A stretch of DNA of 9,506 nucleotides, from contig JBMTDJ010000078.1 of the NCBI GenBank assembly GCA_049431945.1, positions 1 through 9,506 of the forward strand, given 5' to 3'. Below, piece after piece: positions 1-7,028 of the stretch. Source of the DNA: Mxb001 sp049431945. GTDB lineage: Bacteria; Actinomycetota; Actinomycetes; S36-B12. The translations under genes were made by a program, and so were the position numbers. Within the stretch, counting starts at the first letter, position 1, and every line of letters begins with the position of its first letter. The notes beneath the pieces are model-generated. The model ran no database searches. It was given only the letters and a program-made list of their open reading frames with translations, and was not told where the DNA came from.

Positions 1-146
1 GCCTGGTCATCGCCGTCATCGCAAATGGACTCCCGCTCATCACCCAGCAGTCCGGCATCCAGTTCATCGTCACGGGCTTGGTCCTCCTCGTTGCCGCGAG
101 CGTCGATGCGATCTCGCGCCGACGGGCGGCCTCGACGGGCAGGTAG
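1..146 (+). CDS. Sugar ABC transporter permease, C-terminal end (partial)
   Basis: The third forward frame is open from the window edge to TAG at 144-146 and encodes the last 47 residues of a membrane protein. It reads LVIAVIANGLPLI, then a short polar turn, then a hydrophobic helix (IVTGLVLLVAASVDAI) and a basic tail RRRAASTGR. The 'NGL.L' loop, the last transmembrane helix with a 'D' near its end and the arginine-rich cytoplasmic tail are the usual ending of RbsC/XylH-type permeases (BPD_transp_2 family), which carry ribose, xylose, inositol and similar sugars across the cytoplasmic membrane. The stop lies 4 nt before the GTG of the ROK regulator, so the two are very likely co-transcribed. 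The substrate cannot be read from this fragment, and the start and most of the gene lie upstream of the window. Confidence 0.8.
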   Translation, partial: LVIAVIANGLPLITQQSGIQFIVTGLVLLVAASVDAISRRRAASTGR

Positions 147-150
147 TGAG

Positions 151-1335
151 GTGTCGACTCGCTCCGGAGCGACGCAGGACGAAGTACGCCGCTCCAATCT
201 CTCCGCAGTGCTGCGCCTGCTGCACCTCGGCGGCGCTCACACCCGGTCGCAGTTGACCGGCCTCACGGGCCTGAATCGCAGCACGGTCGGCGATCTCGTC
301 AACTCGCTCGCTTCACTCGGCCTGGTCCGTGAGCGGCCCGGCGAGGTCCGAGGAGTCGGACGCCCGTCGCTCGTCGTCGAGCCGGTCGCCGAGTCCGTGG
401 CCGTCCTCGCGCTGGACATGCGGGTCGAGAGGACCGTCGCCGCACTGGTGGGGCTTGGCGGCGAGGTCTTCGCCCGGGCTGAGCGCCGACACCTCGAGGG
501 CGAGCGCGAAGCACTACTCGATGACGTGGTCCACGTGAGCCGCGAGGTGCTCGCGACGCTGCCGGCTGGAGGAGAGCTCGTGGGGACGTGCGCCGGCGTG
601 CCCGGCGTGGTGAGCGTCACCGACGGGCTTGTGCGCCTCGCTCCCAACCTGGGGTGGACGGACGTCCCCCTCGGCGACTTCCTGCGCGATCGCGTCGGTG
701 CCGGAGTCGGCGAGGTCAGCATCCGCAACGATGCGGACCTCGGCGTGCTCGCGGAGCATCTGCGTGGAAGCGCGCGCGACAGCACCACCGTGCTCTACCT
801 CGCCGGGGATATCGGCATCGGCGGCGGACTCTTCGTCGACGGGCATCCCCTCGTCGGCGCCGGAGGCTACGGCGGCGAGGTCGGCCACATGCGCGTCAAT
901 CCGCAGGGGCGCACCTGTCGATGCGGCTCGACCGGGTGCTGGGAGACCGAGATCGGATTCGCGAATCTCGCGCGCGCGGCCGGGATCGAAGCGGGTCCGG
1001 TCGAGCTCGCGGAGGCCGCGGCCCATGGTGACGCGCGGGTCATCACCGCATTCGAGTCCGTCGCCGAGTGGCTCGGTCTCGGCCTGGTGAATCTGGTTAA
1101 CATACTCAACCCTCAGTCGATCGTGCTGGGTGGACACCTCGCCACGGTCTACGCGGTCGCAGGCGAGCGCGTCGATTCACAACTTGACGGCGCGCTGCCA
1201 GCGGCGCGCGATCTGGTGCGCGTGACCTCATCGCAACTCGGCAGCGACGCGACACTCATCGGTGCGGCTGAGGTCGCGTTCGCGTCACTGATCGAGGATC
1301 CCGCGGGCCTCGCTCGCGACCGCGCCGCCAGCTAG
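151..1335 (+). CDS. ROK-family transcriptional regulator (NagC/XylR type)
   Basis: This 394-residue protein has the usual length of ROK repressors. Residues about 16-63 form a MarR-like winged helix (RSQLTGLTGLNRSTVGDLVN is the helix-turn-helix core). The rest is a sugar-kinase-like ROK fold: N193-D194 in 'RNDAD' matches the kinase catalytic Asp region, GDIGIGGG (219-226) is the glycine-rich phosphate loop, and the zinc site is complete with H246 (GGEVGHM) and C256, C258 and C263 (CRCGSTGC). I chose GTG 151 because an AGG (141-143) sits 7 nt upstream, the start follows the permease stop by 4 nt, and family proteins begin about 15 residues before the winged helix. An in-frame ATG at 25 would add a serine-rich extension lying wholly inside the permease frame. 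Regulators of this type usually release DNA on binding a sugar. The neighbour suggests control of the upstream sugar transport operon (inference). Its operator is not in the window. Confidence 0.92.
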   Translation: MSTRSGATQDEVRRSNLSAVLRLLHLGGAHTRSQLTGLTGLNRSTVGDLVNSLASLGLVRERPGEVRGVGRPSLVVEPVAESVAVLALDMRVERTVAALVGLGGEVFARAERRHLEGEREALLDDVVHVSREVLATLPAGGELVGTCAGVPGVVSVTDGLVRLAPNLGWTDVPLGDFLRDRVGAGVGEVSIRNDADLGVLAEHLRGSARDSTTVLYLAGDIGIGGGLFVDGHPLVGAGGYGGEVGHMRVNPQGRTCRCGSTGCWETEIGFANLARAAGIEAGPVELAEAAAHGDARVITAFESVAEWLGLGLVNLVNILNPQSIVLGGHLATVYAVAGERVDSQLDGALPAARDLVRVTSSQLGSDATLIGAAEVAFASLIEDPAGLARDRAAS

Positions 1336-1336
1336 A

Positions 1337-1351
1337 CCGCGCGCTACGCGG
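1337..1351. terminator. Short hairpin between convergent genes (possible weak bidirectional terminator)
   Basis: CCGCG and CGCGG form a perfect 5-bp stem around the loop CGCTA. It sits 1 nt past the ROK stop codon and spans the stop codon of the oxidoreductase on the other strand. There is no T-run on either side. Only 8 nt separate the two convergent reading frames, so any shared terminator has to be here or inside a gene. The stem is short and may be chance in GC-rich DNA. Confidence 0.25.
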
Positions 1352-2423
1352 ATGATGAACGACCGTGTCCTGCGGGGGGATCGAGGCAGACCGTCTCTCC
1401 GCTCATCGCAGACTCGCGCGCGGCCTCGATGACACGCAGGTCGGCCACCACATCCTGAGGATCCACAGGTGGCTCTCCTTCCCCGCGGATGGACCGGGCC
1501 ACCTCGCGGTAGTAGGTGGGCCATGCGCCGCGCTCCCGCGGGAGGGATCGGGGTGGTTCCGTGCCGCCGACGACGAGGGCGTCGTCGGCCTCCTTACCCC
1601 AGCCGGCGTCGCGTGGATTCTGGCCGGCGCGCAGGGCGTCCTCCTGGGTGTCGAGGGTGTCGACGAGCAGGCCACCTCCGGTCCCGAGCAGGCGTAGTCG
1701 CGGACCGATGAAGGCACTGGCCGAGCTCACGCTGAGGATGCTGACTGCGCCGGATACATGCTCGAGCACGACCTGCGTGTCGTCGTCGGCAGTGCCGGGT
1801 CCGTCCTGGCGCACGGTGCGAGCGCTGGCGAATACGCGTGCGACCGGGCCGAGGAGGTGCAGCGCCTGGTCGACGAGATGCGCGCCCAGGTCGTACAGGA
1901 GTCCGGGCAGGTCCTCGGGTGGACCATCCTCGCGCCAGCCACCCTTCGGAGTGGGACGCCAGCGCTCGAAGCGAGACTCCAAGCGATGCGGCGTACCGAT
2001 GAGGCCCTGCTCGATGGCCCTTCGCGCCGTAAGGATCTCCGAGTCCCATCGCCGGTTCTGGAAGACGTGGAGTTGGCGATCGCGCTCGTGCGCGAGGTCG
2101 ATGAGTGCCTGAGCCTGTGCCGCCGATCCGGCGAGGGGCTTGTCGACGACCACGTGCAGGCCCGCGCCGAGCGCGGCCGTGGCCTGCGGCACGTGGGCGG
2201 AGTTGGCGGTGGCGATGACCGCGATGTCGGCCGACTGCTCCCACGCCTCATCGACCCGGTCGAGGATAGTGACGCCGGGGAGGTCCTGCCGAATCTGGTC
2301 CTGCCGCTCAGGGTTGGCCGTGACGACAGCGATAACGTCGATGTCCGGTTCGGCGCCGATCAACGGGGCATGGAAGACGCGACCGGCAAGTCCGTAGCCC
2401 AGGAGAACGGCCCGCAACGGCAC
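1344..2423 (-). CDS. Gfo/Idh/MocA family NAD(P)-dependent oxidoreductase
   Basis: This 359-residue protein has the usual length for the family. The N-terminal Rossmann fold has the dinucleotide loop GYGLAGRVFH (9-18), a second strand with 'VVTANPERQ', and 'VVVDKPLAG' with K95 of the conserved (E/D)KP motif. 'FQNRRWDSEI' (121-130) follows. 'YDLGAHLVDQALHLLG' carries D178, H182 and D185, the family's usual active-site cluster, and opens the C-terminal substrate domain. The GxGxxGxxFH loop, NRRWD and DLG.HL.DQ resemble the YdgJ / IolW (scyllo-inositol dehydrogenase-like) branch, so a cytoplasmic sugar or polyol 2-dehydrogenase is a fair guess, but the substrate is not determined. The start is GTG (2421-2423), 3 nt after the transpeptidase stop, which suggests translational coupling; no strong ribosome site is visible. 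It converges on the ROK gene. Confidence 0.9.
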   Translation of the reverse strand: MPLRAVLLGYGLAGRVFHAPLIGAEPDIDVIAVVTANPERQDQIRQDLPGVTILDRVDEAWEQSADIAVIATANSAHVPQATAALGAGLHVVVDKPLAGSAAQAQALIDLAHERDRQLHVFQNRRWDSEILTARRAIEQGLIGTPHRLESRFERWRPTPKGGWREDGPPEDLPGLLYDLGAHLVDQALHLLGPVARVFASARTVRQDGPGTADDDTQVVLEHVSGAVSILSVSSASAFIGPRLRLLGTGGGLLVDTLDTQEDALRAGQNPRDAGWGKEADDALVVGGTEPPRSLPRERGAWPTYYREVARSIRGEGEPPVDPQDVVADLRVIEAARESAMSGETVCLDPPAGHGRSSSA

Positions 2424-2426
2424 CGA

Positions 2427-3164
2427 TCAGCCCCAGTAGACGTGAACGCGGATTCCCACGGGGGCTCGGTCGAAGAGCTTCGCGACGCCGTCGAGGTCAG
2501 CGACATTGACGCAGCCGTGGGAGCCGCCGCCGGGGTAGTAGCCGCTGGCGGCGAACGTCGACGAGTAGTGGACAGCGATGTCGCCGTTGAAGAAGAGTGC
2601 GTAGGGCATCGGTACTCGGGGGGCATTGGGACCGTTGATACCTGAGGTCGCGTATCGATCCTTGTAGTACACGCGATACGTGCCGGTGGGCGTCTCGAGG
2701 CCAGGCACACCGAAACGCACATCGAGGGTCTGCACAACCTTGCCGTCGCGGACGAACCTCAGCACCTTCGACGTCTTGTCGATGCAGATGACCTTCTGCT
2801 CGGACAGGCAGGCCTTGGGCAGTTTGCCCACTCGGTTGCCAACCTCCTGCAGTTTGTTCCAGGTGCCCTTGTTGATGCGCTTGGTCATGGCGAGGAAGAA
2901 CTTGCGCTGGAACTTCTTCACGGCGAGCCTGGTCTCCCGGCCGAAGGACTCCCTCTCGATCTCCTGCTTGCGGATCTCGTAGCCGAGCCACACGAGGCGC
3001 TTTTGAGCCAGGCGCACCGAGTCACCTCGGTCCATGTACGTCAGCGGGACGTCCTTGGGGATAGGCGGCGGCTCGGCCGCGGATGCTGTGCCAGCCCCGA
3101 CGAGGGGCAGGGTGGAAAGCGCTAGGGCGGCCGTGATGCTGGCGGCGACGATGCGGAGTTTCAT
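2427..3164 (-). CDS. Secreted L,D-transpeptidase (YkuD domain) with peptidoglycan-binding-like N-terminus
   Basis: This 245-residue protein is predicted to crosslink peptidoglycan stem peptides (3-3 links) outside the membrane. Residues 1-29 are a signal peptide: MKLR, a hydrophobic core, then GTASA with cleavage before AEPPP. Residues about 45-108 resemble a PG_binding_1 domain (MDRGDSVRLAQKRLVWLGY, then TRLAVKKFQ), but strongly basic (KKFQRKFF, TKRINKG). The YkuD domain fills about 124-245 and has the complete catalytic motif: H199, then S215-H216-G217-C218-V-N with C218 as nucleophile. ATG at 3164 is preferred because the signal peptide starts there and an AGAGGG lies upstream (3168-3173, only 3 nt spacing). 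An in-frame GTG at 3194 would add MAYRPNSRGI and spoil the signal peptide. Two cysteines (in KACLSE and KVICID) could form a disulfide. It is first of a likely two-gene operon with the oxidoreductase and divergent from the glucosidase. Confidence 0.92.
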   Translation of the reverse strand: MKLRIVAASITAALALSTLPLVGAGTASAAEPPPIPKDVPLTYMDRGDSVRLAQKRLVWLGYEIRKQEIERESFGRETRLAVKKFQRKFFLAMTKRINKGTWNKLQEVGNRVGKLPKACLSEQKVICIDKTSKVLRFVRDGKVVQTLDVRFGVPGLETPTGTYRVYYKDRYATSGINGPNAPRVPMPYALFFNGDIAVHYSSTFAASGYYPGGGSHGCVNVADLDGVAKLFDRAPVGIRVHVYWG

Positions 3165-3268
3165 GATCCCTCTGGAGTTCGGTCGGTAGGCCACCCACGC
3201 TATCCGTTACAGGGCAGTATCGGGGGGTGAATGTAGGTCAGGGGAAGGACACCGGGGAAGCCGGGCGC
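3165..3268. promoter_or_regulatory. Divergent intergenic region (promoters inferred)
   Basis: These 104 bp separate the starts of the L,D-transpeptidase (minus) and the glucosidase (plus), so both promoters should lie here or in the neighbouring 5' ends. I see no convincing -35/-10 pair. On the minus strand TAGCGT matches a loose TAnnnT, but a suitably spaced -35 is missing. A G-run at 3222-3227 directly abuts the in-frame GTG at 3227, too close to serve it as a ribosome site. GGGGAAG at 3254-3260 is 8 nt before the ATG at 3269 and is the better site. Confidence 0.35.
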
Positions 3269-5911
3269 ATGGCCGAGTGCGGCAACTACCGCTTCGGCCC
3301 CGATGAAGCCGGTCCCTGGTACCTCTGGGGCCCCTACCTCGCCGAGCGCGCCTGGGGCACCGTCCGGGAGGACTACTCCGCAGACGGCGATGCCTGGCGG
3401 TATATCCCCTACGACGCGGCGCGGTCCCGGACCTTCCGCTGGAGCGAGGACGGCATCCTCGGCTTCTGCGACCTCCATCAGGACTTGGCCTTCTCGCTCG
3501 CCATGTGGAATGGCCGCGACGGTCATGTGAAGGATCGATTCTTCGGCCTGGACGGGTGGCAGGGCAATCACGGGGAGGATGCCAAGGACTACTGGTGGTA
3601 CGACGACGCGACGCCCTCCCATGCGTGGCTTCGTGCCCACTATCACTATCCGCAGCGGGCGTTCCCCTACGACGAACTCGTCGCGGTCAATGGAGCGCGC
3701 ACCCGTCAGGACCCGGAGTTCGAACTGCTCGACACGGGAGTCTTCGACGACGACCGATACTGGGTGGTCGATGTCGCGTATGCCAAGGCGGATCCCACCG
3801 ATACCTCGATCCGCATCCGCGTCACGAACGCGGGCCCGGATGACGACACCCTGCATCTGCTTCCCAGCGCGATCTTCCGCGACACCTGGTCGTGGGGCAA
3901 GGGTCGTCCCGTTCCCCAGTTCTCGCTGGATGCCGGCAGCATCGTCGCCGATCACTGGCGCCTGGGCACTTACCATCTCGATGCAGCATCAGCCTCCGAT
4001 GGCACCGAGCCCGAGGCCCTCTTCTGCGACAACATCACCAACTCAGAGCGCATCTTCGGCACGCCGCTGGATCGTCCCTATCCCAAGGACGGCATCAACG
4101 ATCACGTCGTGAGCGGTGCCGACACCGTCAACCCCGATCAGCAGGGCACGAAGTGCGCATGGCACTACGCGCTGAACGTGCCTGCGGGCGCGACGGTGGA
4201 GGTCCGCCTCCGCCTGTGGTCGCCCAGTGACGGCGACCACCCGGATCCGGGATGGGCGGAGTCACGCTTCGATGACCTCATGGCCCTGCGAGAGCGCGAG
4301 GCCGACGATTTCTACGCCGCGCTGGCGCCGCCCGACGCGAGCGAGGAGCGGCAGGAGATCATGCGTCGCGCCTTCGCCGGGATGATCTGGTGCAAGCAGT
4401 TCTTCCGCTATGACGTCTCCCGGTGGCTCGACGGCGATCCGACGGAGCCGCCCCCTCCCCCCGGGCACGCCCTCAGTCGCAACGGTCACTGGCGCAATCT
4501 CGACGCGTACGACGTCATGTCCATGCCTGACTCGTGGGAGTACCCGTGGTTCGCGGCTTGGGATCTCGCCTTCCACACCGTCGTCTTCGCGCACATCGAC
4601 CCGGAGTACGCGAAGTATCAACTCCTGCTGATGCTGCGCGAGTGGTACATGCACCCCAACGGGGCCCTACCGGCGTACGAATGGAACTTCGACGACGTCA
4701 ATCCTCCGGTGCATGCCTGGGCGGCGATCCGAGTCTTCGAGATCGATGGGGCCCGCGACCTCGACTTCCTCGCTCGCGTCTTCCAGAAGCTCCTCATCAA
4801 CTTCACGTGGTGGGTGAACAAGGTCGATAAGGAGGGCAACAACGTCTTCGAAGGCGGCTTCCTCGGACTGGACAACATCGGGCCGATCGATCGGTCGCAC
4901 CTGCCCGAGGGCTACGTCATCGAGCAGGCCGACGGCACCTCCTGGATGGCGTTCTACGCGCTGATGATGCTCCGGATGGCCATCCGGCTGGCGCCGCACG
5001 ACGACGCGTACTCCCCGATGGCGCTGAAGTTCCTCGAGCACTTCGCGACGATCACTGACGGCGTGGCCAGCGTCGGACTGTTCGATGCTGAAGACGGTTT
5101 CTTCTACGACCAGCTCGTGCGCCCGGATGGCAGTCGTGAGCCGATTCGCGTGCGGTCCTTGGTCGGTGTCATTCCCGTGCTCGCCGGTGCCTACATCGAT
5201 CAGAGCACGCGGTTCGCCAAGTCGCCGCGCTATCAGCGACGCCTGGCTGACTTCCTGCGCCGACGCGGGCTCGATCATGACGCCAACGACCTGGAGCACA
5301 GTGCTGGCTTCCTCCAGATTCGCCACGATCCTGATGGAGACAAGGCCCTGCTCACGGTGGTCGATCCCGATCGCCTACGCAGGGTCCTGTTGGAGGTGCT
5401 GAGCGAGGAGTCCATGCTGTCGCCGTACGGCTTGAGATCGGTGTCCAAGCGGCTCGAGGGTGCGCCGTACCAGATCAATGTGGATGGGCAGGAGTACGGC
5501 ATCGACTACGAGCCCGCGGAGTCCACCACGCCGATCTACGGCGGCAACTCCAACTGGCGCGGGCCGGTGTGGTTCCCCATCAACCACCTTGTCATCGAGG
5601 CGCTCGAGCGCTACTACCTCTATCTCGGCGATGACTTCACGGTGGAGTGCCCGACCGGCAGCGGCGTGATGATGAACCTTCGCGAGGTGGCGGCCGAGAT
5701 CCGACGTCGGCTCATCGCGATCTTTGAGGATGGCCCGGATGGCTCACGGCCGGTCTTCGGCGGGTCCGAGCGTTTCCAGCGAGATCCGCGGTGGCACGAT
5801 CCGCTGTTCTACGAGTACTTCCACGGAGATAACGGGGCCGGCCTCGGCGCCTCGCACCAGACCGGCTGGACCGGCCTCGTGGCCGACCTCATCATCGGCC
5901 GCAAGGGCTAG
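3269..5911 (+). CDS. GH63 / MGH1-like glycoside hydrolase (putative glucosidase)
   Basis: This 880-residue protein has the length and layout of bacterial GH63-related 'mannosyl-oligosaccharide glucosidase-like' enzymes. The N-terminal beta-sandwich half opens with WGPYLAERAWGTVREDYS and includes LAMWNGRDGHVKDRFFGL and GNHGEDAKDYWWYDDATP. The C-terminal (alpha/alpha)6 half includes HWRNLDAYDVMSMPDSWEYP, then PWFAAWDLAFH, whose Asp (about 432) fits the position of the family's general acid. It ends with YGGNSNWRGPVWFPINHLVIEAL, a substrate-pocket loop likely to hold or neighbour the base (assignment inferred). There is no signal peptide, so it probably acts in the cytoplasm on an alpha-glucoside or related compatible-solute glycoside; the substrate is unknown. 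ATG 3269 is preferred over GTG 3227 because GGGGAAG lies 8 nt upstream and family members have about 15-20 residues before WGPYL. It is transcribed alone and ends before repeat copy A. Confidence 0.87.
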   Translation: MAECGNYRFGPDEAGPWYLWGPYLAERAWGTVREDYSADGDAWRYIPYDAARSRTFRWSEDGILGFCDLHQDLAFSLAMWNGRDGHVKDRFFGLDGWQGNHGEDAKDYWWYDDATPSHAWLRAHYHYPQRAFPYDELVAVNGARTRQDPEFELLDTGVFDDDRYWVVDVAYAKADPTDTSIRIRVTNAGPDDDTLHLLPSAIFRDTWSWGKGRPVPQFSLDAGSIVADHWRLGTYHLDAASASDGTEPEALFCDNITNSERIFGTPLDRPYPKDGINDHVVSGADTVNPDQQGTKCAWHYALNVPAGATVEVRLRLWSPSDGDHPDPGWAESRFDDLMALREREADDFYAALAPPDASEERQEIMRRAFAGMIWCKQFFRYDVSRWLDGDPTEPPPPPGHALSRNGHWRNLDAYDVMSMPDSWEYPWFAAWDLAFHTVVFAHIDPEYAKYQLLLMLREWYMHPNGALPAYEWNFDDVNPPVHAWAAIRVFEIDGARDLDFLARVFQKLLINFTWWVNKVDKEGNNVFEGGFLGLDNIGPIDRSHLPEGYVIEQADGTSWMAFYALMMLRMAIRLAPHDDAYSPMALKFLEHFATITDGVASVGLFDAEDGFFYDQLVRPDGSREPIRVRSLVGVIPVLAGAYIDQSTRFAKSPRYQRRLADFLRRRGLDHDANDLEHSAGFLQIRHDPDGDKALLTVVDPDRLRRVLLEVLSEESMLSPYGLRSVSKRLEGAPYQINVDGQEYGIDYEPAESTTPIYGGNSNWRGPVWFPINHLVIEALERYYLYLGDDFTVECPTGSGVMMNLREVAAEIRRRLIAIFEDGPDGSRPVFGGSERFQRDPRWHDPLFYEYFHGDNGAGLGASHQTGWTGLVADLIIGRKG

Positions 5912-5928
5912 CTCTCGACCGAGTCGAT

Positions 5929-5979
5929 CGAAGTTCGGGAGTTCGAGCGAGCATTTCTCACTATCTCTCCCAAAGTTCG
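5929..5979. repeat. 51-bp imperfect palindromic repeat, copy A
   Basis: The arms CGAAGTTCGGGAG (5929-5941) and CTCCCAAAGTTCG (5967-5979) pair at 11 of 13 positions around a 25-nt loop that starts TTCGAGCGAG. Copy B at 6978-7028 has the same length and architecture and matches about 37 of 51 positions in direct orientation, with the best agreement in the arms and the first 10 nt of the loop. Copy A lies 17 nt after the glucosidase stop and 10 nt from the DUF559 stop codon, between convergent genes. It could act as a bidirectional terminator, but no T-run follows it. Confidence 0.75.
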
Positions 5980-5989
5980 CTGGTTCCAC

Positions 5990-6901
5990 CTAGCTGCACC
6001 TCTGGGTGATGACGGCGGCGACCACCTCGGCGATCACGCCCTCGGGATCGTTGATCAGGCGCTCCCACGTAAACCGCAGGATCACCCAGCCACGGAGAAC
6101 CAGCATGTTCTGTCGCTCTCGATCCCGTTCGAAGGATCGTCGATCCGAGTGGAAGGCTCGTCCGTCGACCTCGATCGCGATCTTCAGCACCGGATCGGCG
6201 AAGTCGATCTCCGCGAGAGTCCTGCCCTGTTCGTCGCGCACGGCGTAGTTGGCGATCCAGGTGCCTCCAGTGCGCTTGAGCAAGGCGGCCATCCGCTGCT
6301 CAGCTTCTGACCTCGAGCCTGAGGAGACTCGCGAGTCGATGTGTCTCAGGCGGGCGGCCCCCTTCTTGCCGTGGCCGGAGCGTTGCTCGACCCAACGGGC
6401 GAACGTGGGCGCATCCAGCCATCGACATTGCAGGGCGCGGTCGATCAGTTCCTCCGCCTCCCTGAGCGGGCAAACGGTAAGGGTGTCGAGCAGGGCGTCG
6501 CGCCTCGGTGCGAGTCGAAGACCGTTCATGGCCCGAACCTGCGACAGCGTGGATCTCCGGACGACGGTGACTCCGGGCAGGCCCACCCGGTGATGACCTG
6601 CATCGGCCACGATAAGCCGCGTTCCTGGCAGTGGCCACTCACCTAATCGCGCAGCGAGAGGCCCGCTGATGACTGCGCTCTCGGCGATGTTGAACATGAG
6701 TGTCCATGCCTGCCGAGGGTCTCCGCCGATAGCGAGCTGGTGAATCAGGAGCGCGCGGCCAGCACGTCCCCAGACACCGGATGCGATGCGTGTTCGGATG
6801 GCATGGTCGGAAAAGCCAGCGTCATGCGCCTGCGAGCGTGACACAACGCCGGCCTGGTCCTCGGCGAGCATGCGAAGGCGCTCCAGATCTTGATGGGGCA
6901 T
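5990..6901 (-). CDS. DUF559 (Vsr-like) nuclease-domain protein with AbiEi-type N-terminal winged helix
   Basis: This 303-residue protein has two parts. Residues about 8-60 resemble the AbiEi_4 winged helix of type IV antitoxin-like proteins (LAEDQAGVVSRSQAHDAGFS, then a basic helix and 'GVWGRAGRALLI'). Residues about 195-300 are a DUF559 domain of the Vsr/PD-(D/E)xK fold: an acidic SEAE (198-201), D233 in 'AEIDF', E244-x-D246 in 'IEVDG', then DRERQN and 'LRGWVILRFTWERL'. The acidic residues expected for metal binding are present, so it may be an active nuclease, though DUF559 proteins are mostly uncharacterised. No partner toxin gene is adjacent. Start: ATG 6901 gives the usual family N-terminus but has no clear ribosome site. 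GTG 6949 (319 residues) and ATG 6871 (GGAG 9 nt upstream) are alternatives. A related 51-bp palindrome flanks each side. It is unlike its metabolic neighbours and may be an insertion. Confidence 0.85.
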   Translation of the reverse strand: MPHQDLERLRMLAEDQAGVVSRSQAHDAGFSDHAIRTRIASGVWGRAGRALLIHQLAIGGDPRQAWTLMFNIAESAVISGPLAARLGEWPLPGTRLIVADAGHHRVGLPGVTVVRRSTLSQVRAMNGLRLAPRRDALLDTLTVCPLREAEELIDRALQCRWLDAPTFARWVEQRSGHGKKGAARLRHIDSRVSSGSRSEAEQRMAALLKRTGGTWIANYAVRDEQGRTLAEIDFADPVLKIAIEVDGRAFHSDRRSFERDRERQNMLVLRGWVILRFTWERLINDPEGVIAEVVAAVITQRCS

Positions 6902-6977
6902 GTAGGTGAGACTGCCCCGGCGAGGGGAATCCGCGCTGCGGTTGTCCACAGGACTGGCACCGTTGGCCCATCCGGGC

Positions 6978-7028
6978 CGAACTATGGGAGTTCCAGCGAG
7001 GTTTCCTCAGCCAACCTCCCGAAGTTCG
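6978..7028. repeat. 51-bp imperfect palindromic repeat, copy B
   Basis: The arms CGAACTATGGGAG (6978-6990) and CTCCCGAAGTTCG (7016-7028) pair at 11 of 13 positions plus one G-T wobble; the loop starts TTCCAGCGAG. Its right arm matches that of copy A at 12 of 13 positions and its loop start at 9 of 10. It lies 4 nt past the stop of the ThDP enzyme gene and 28 nt upstream of the furthest possible start of the DUF559 gene, on whose strand it would be a leader hairpin. It may end the ThDP transcript, act as a control site for DUF559, or mark a cassette edge. Confidence 0.75.

Noticed and set aside
25..150. Possible 42-residue N-terminal extension of the ROK regulator from an ATG at 25
   Set aside because: The segment is serine/arginine-rich low-complexity and overlaps the permease C-terminus, which reads as a proper transmembrane protein in another frame. 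GTG 151 has a ribosome site and gives the normal family length.
1758..2645. Long plus-strand open frame opposite the oxidoreductase and transpeptidase
   Set aside because: It crosses two well-supported minus-strand genes, matches no family I recognise, and has the composition expected of an antisense shadow in GC-rich DNA.
3171..3190. GGAGTTCGGTCGGTAGG upstream of the transpeptidase as a third copy of the 51-bp repeat
   Set aside because: Only a short core (GGAGTTCG) is shared, and there is no matching right arm or palindrome.
3200..3976. Minus-strand open frame opposite the glucosidase start (and a similar one at 4667-5326)
   Set aside because: No recognisable domain. The glucosidase frame in the same place is rich in conserved family motifs.
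5881..5900. GGCCGA / TCGGCC inverted repeat near the end of the glucosidase gene, as a terminator
   Set aside because: It lies within coding sequence for conserved C-terminal residues, is only 6 bp, and has no T-run. Repeat copy A just downstream is a better candidate.
5929..7028. The flanking palindromes as ends of an insertion sequence
   Set aside because: No transposase is present, the repeats are in direct rather than inverted orientation and each is itself palindromic, and I see no target-site duplication. A cassette of another kind remains possible.
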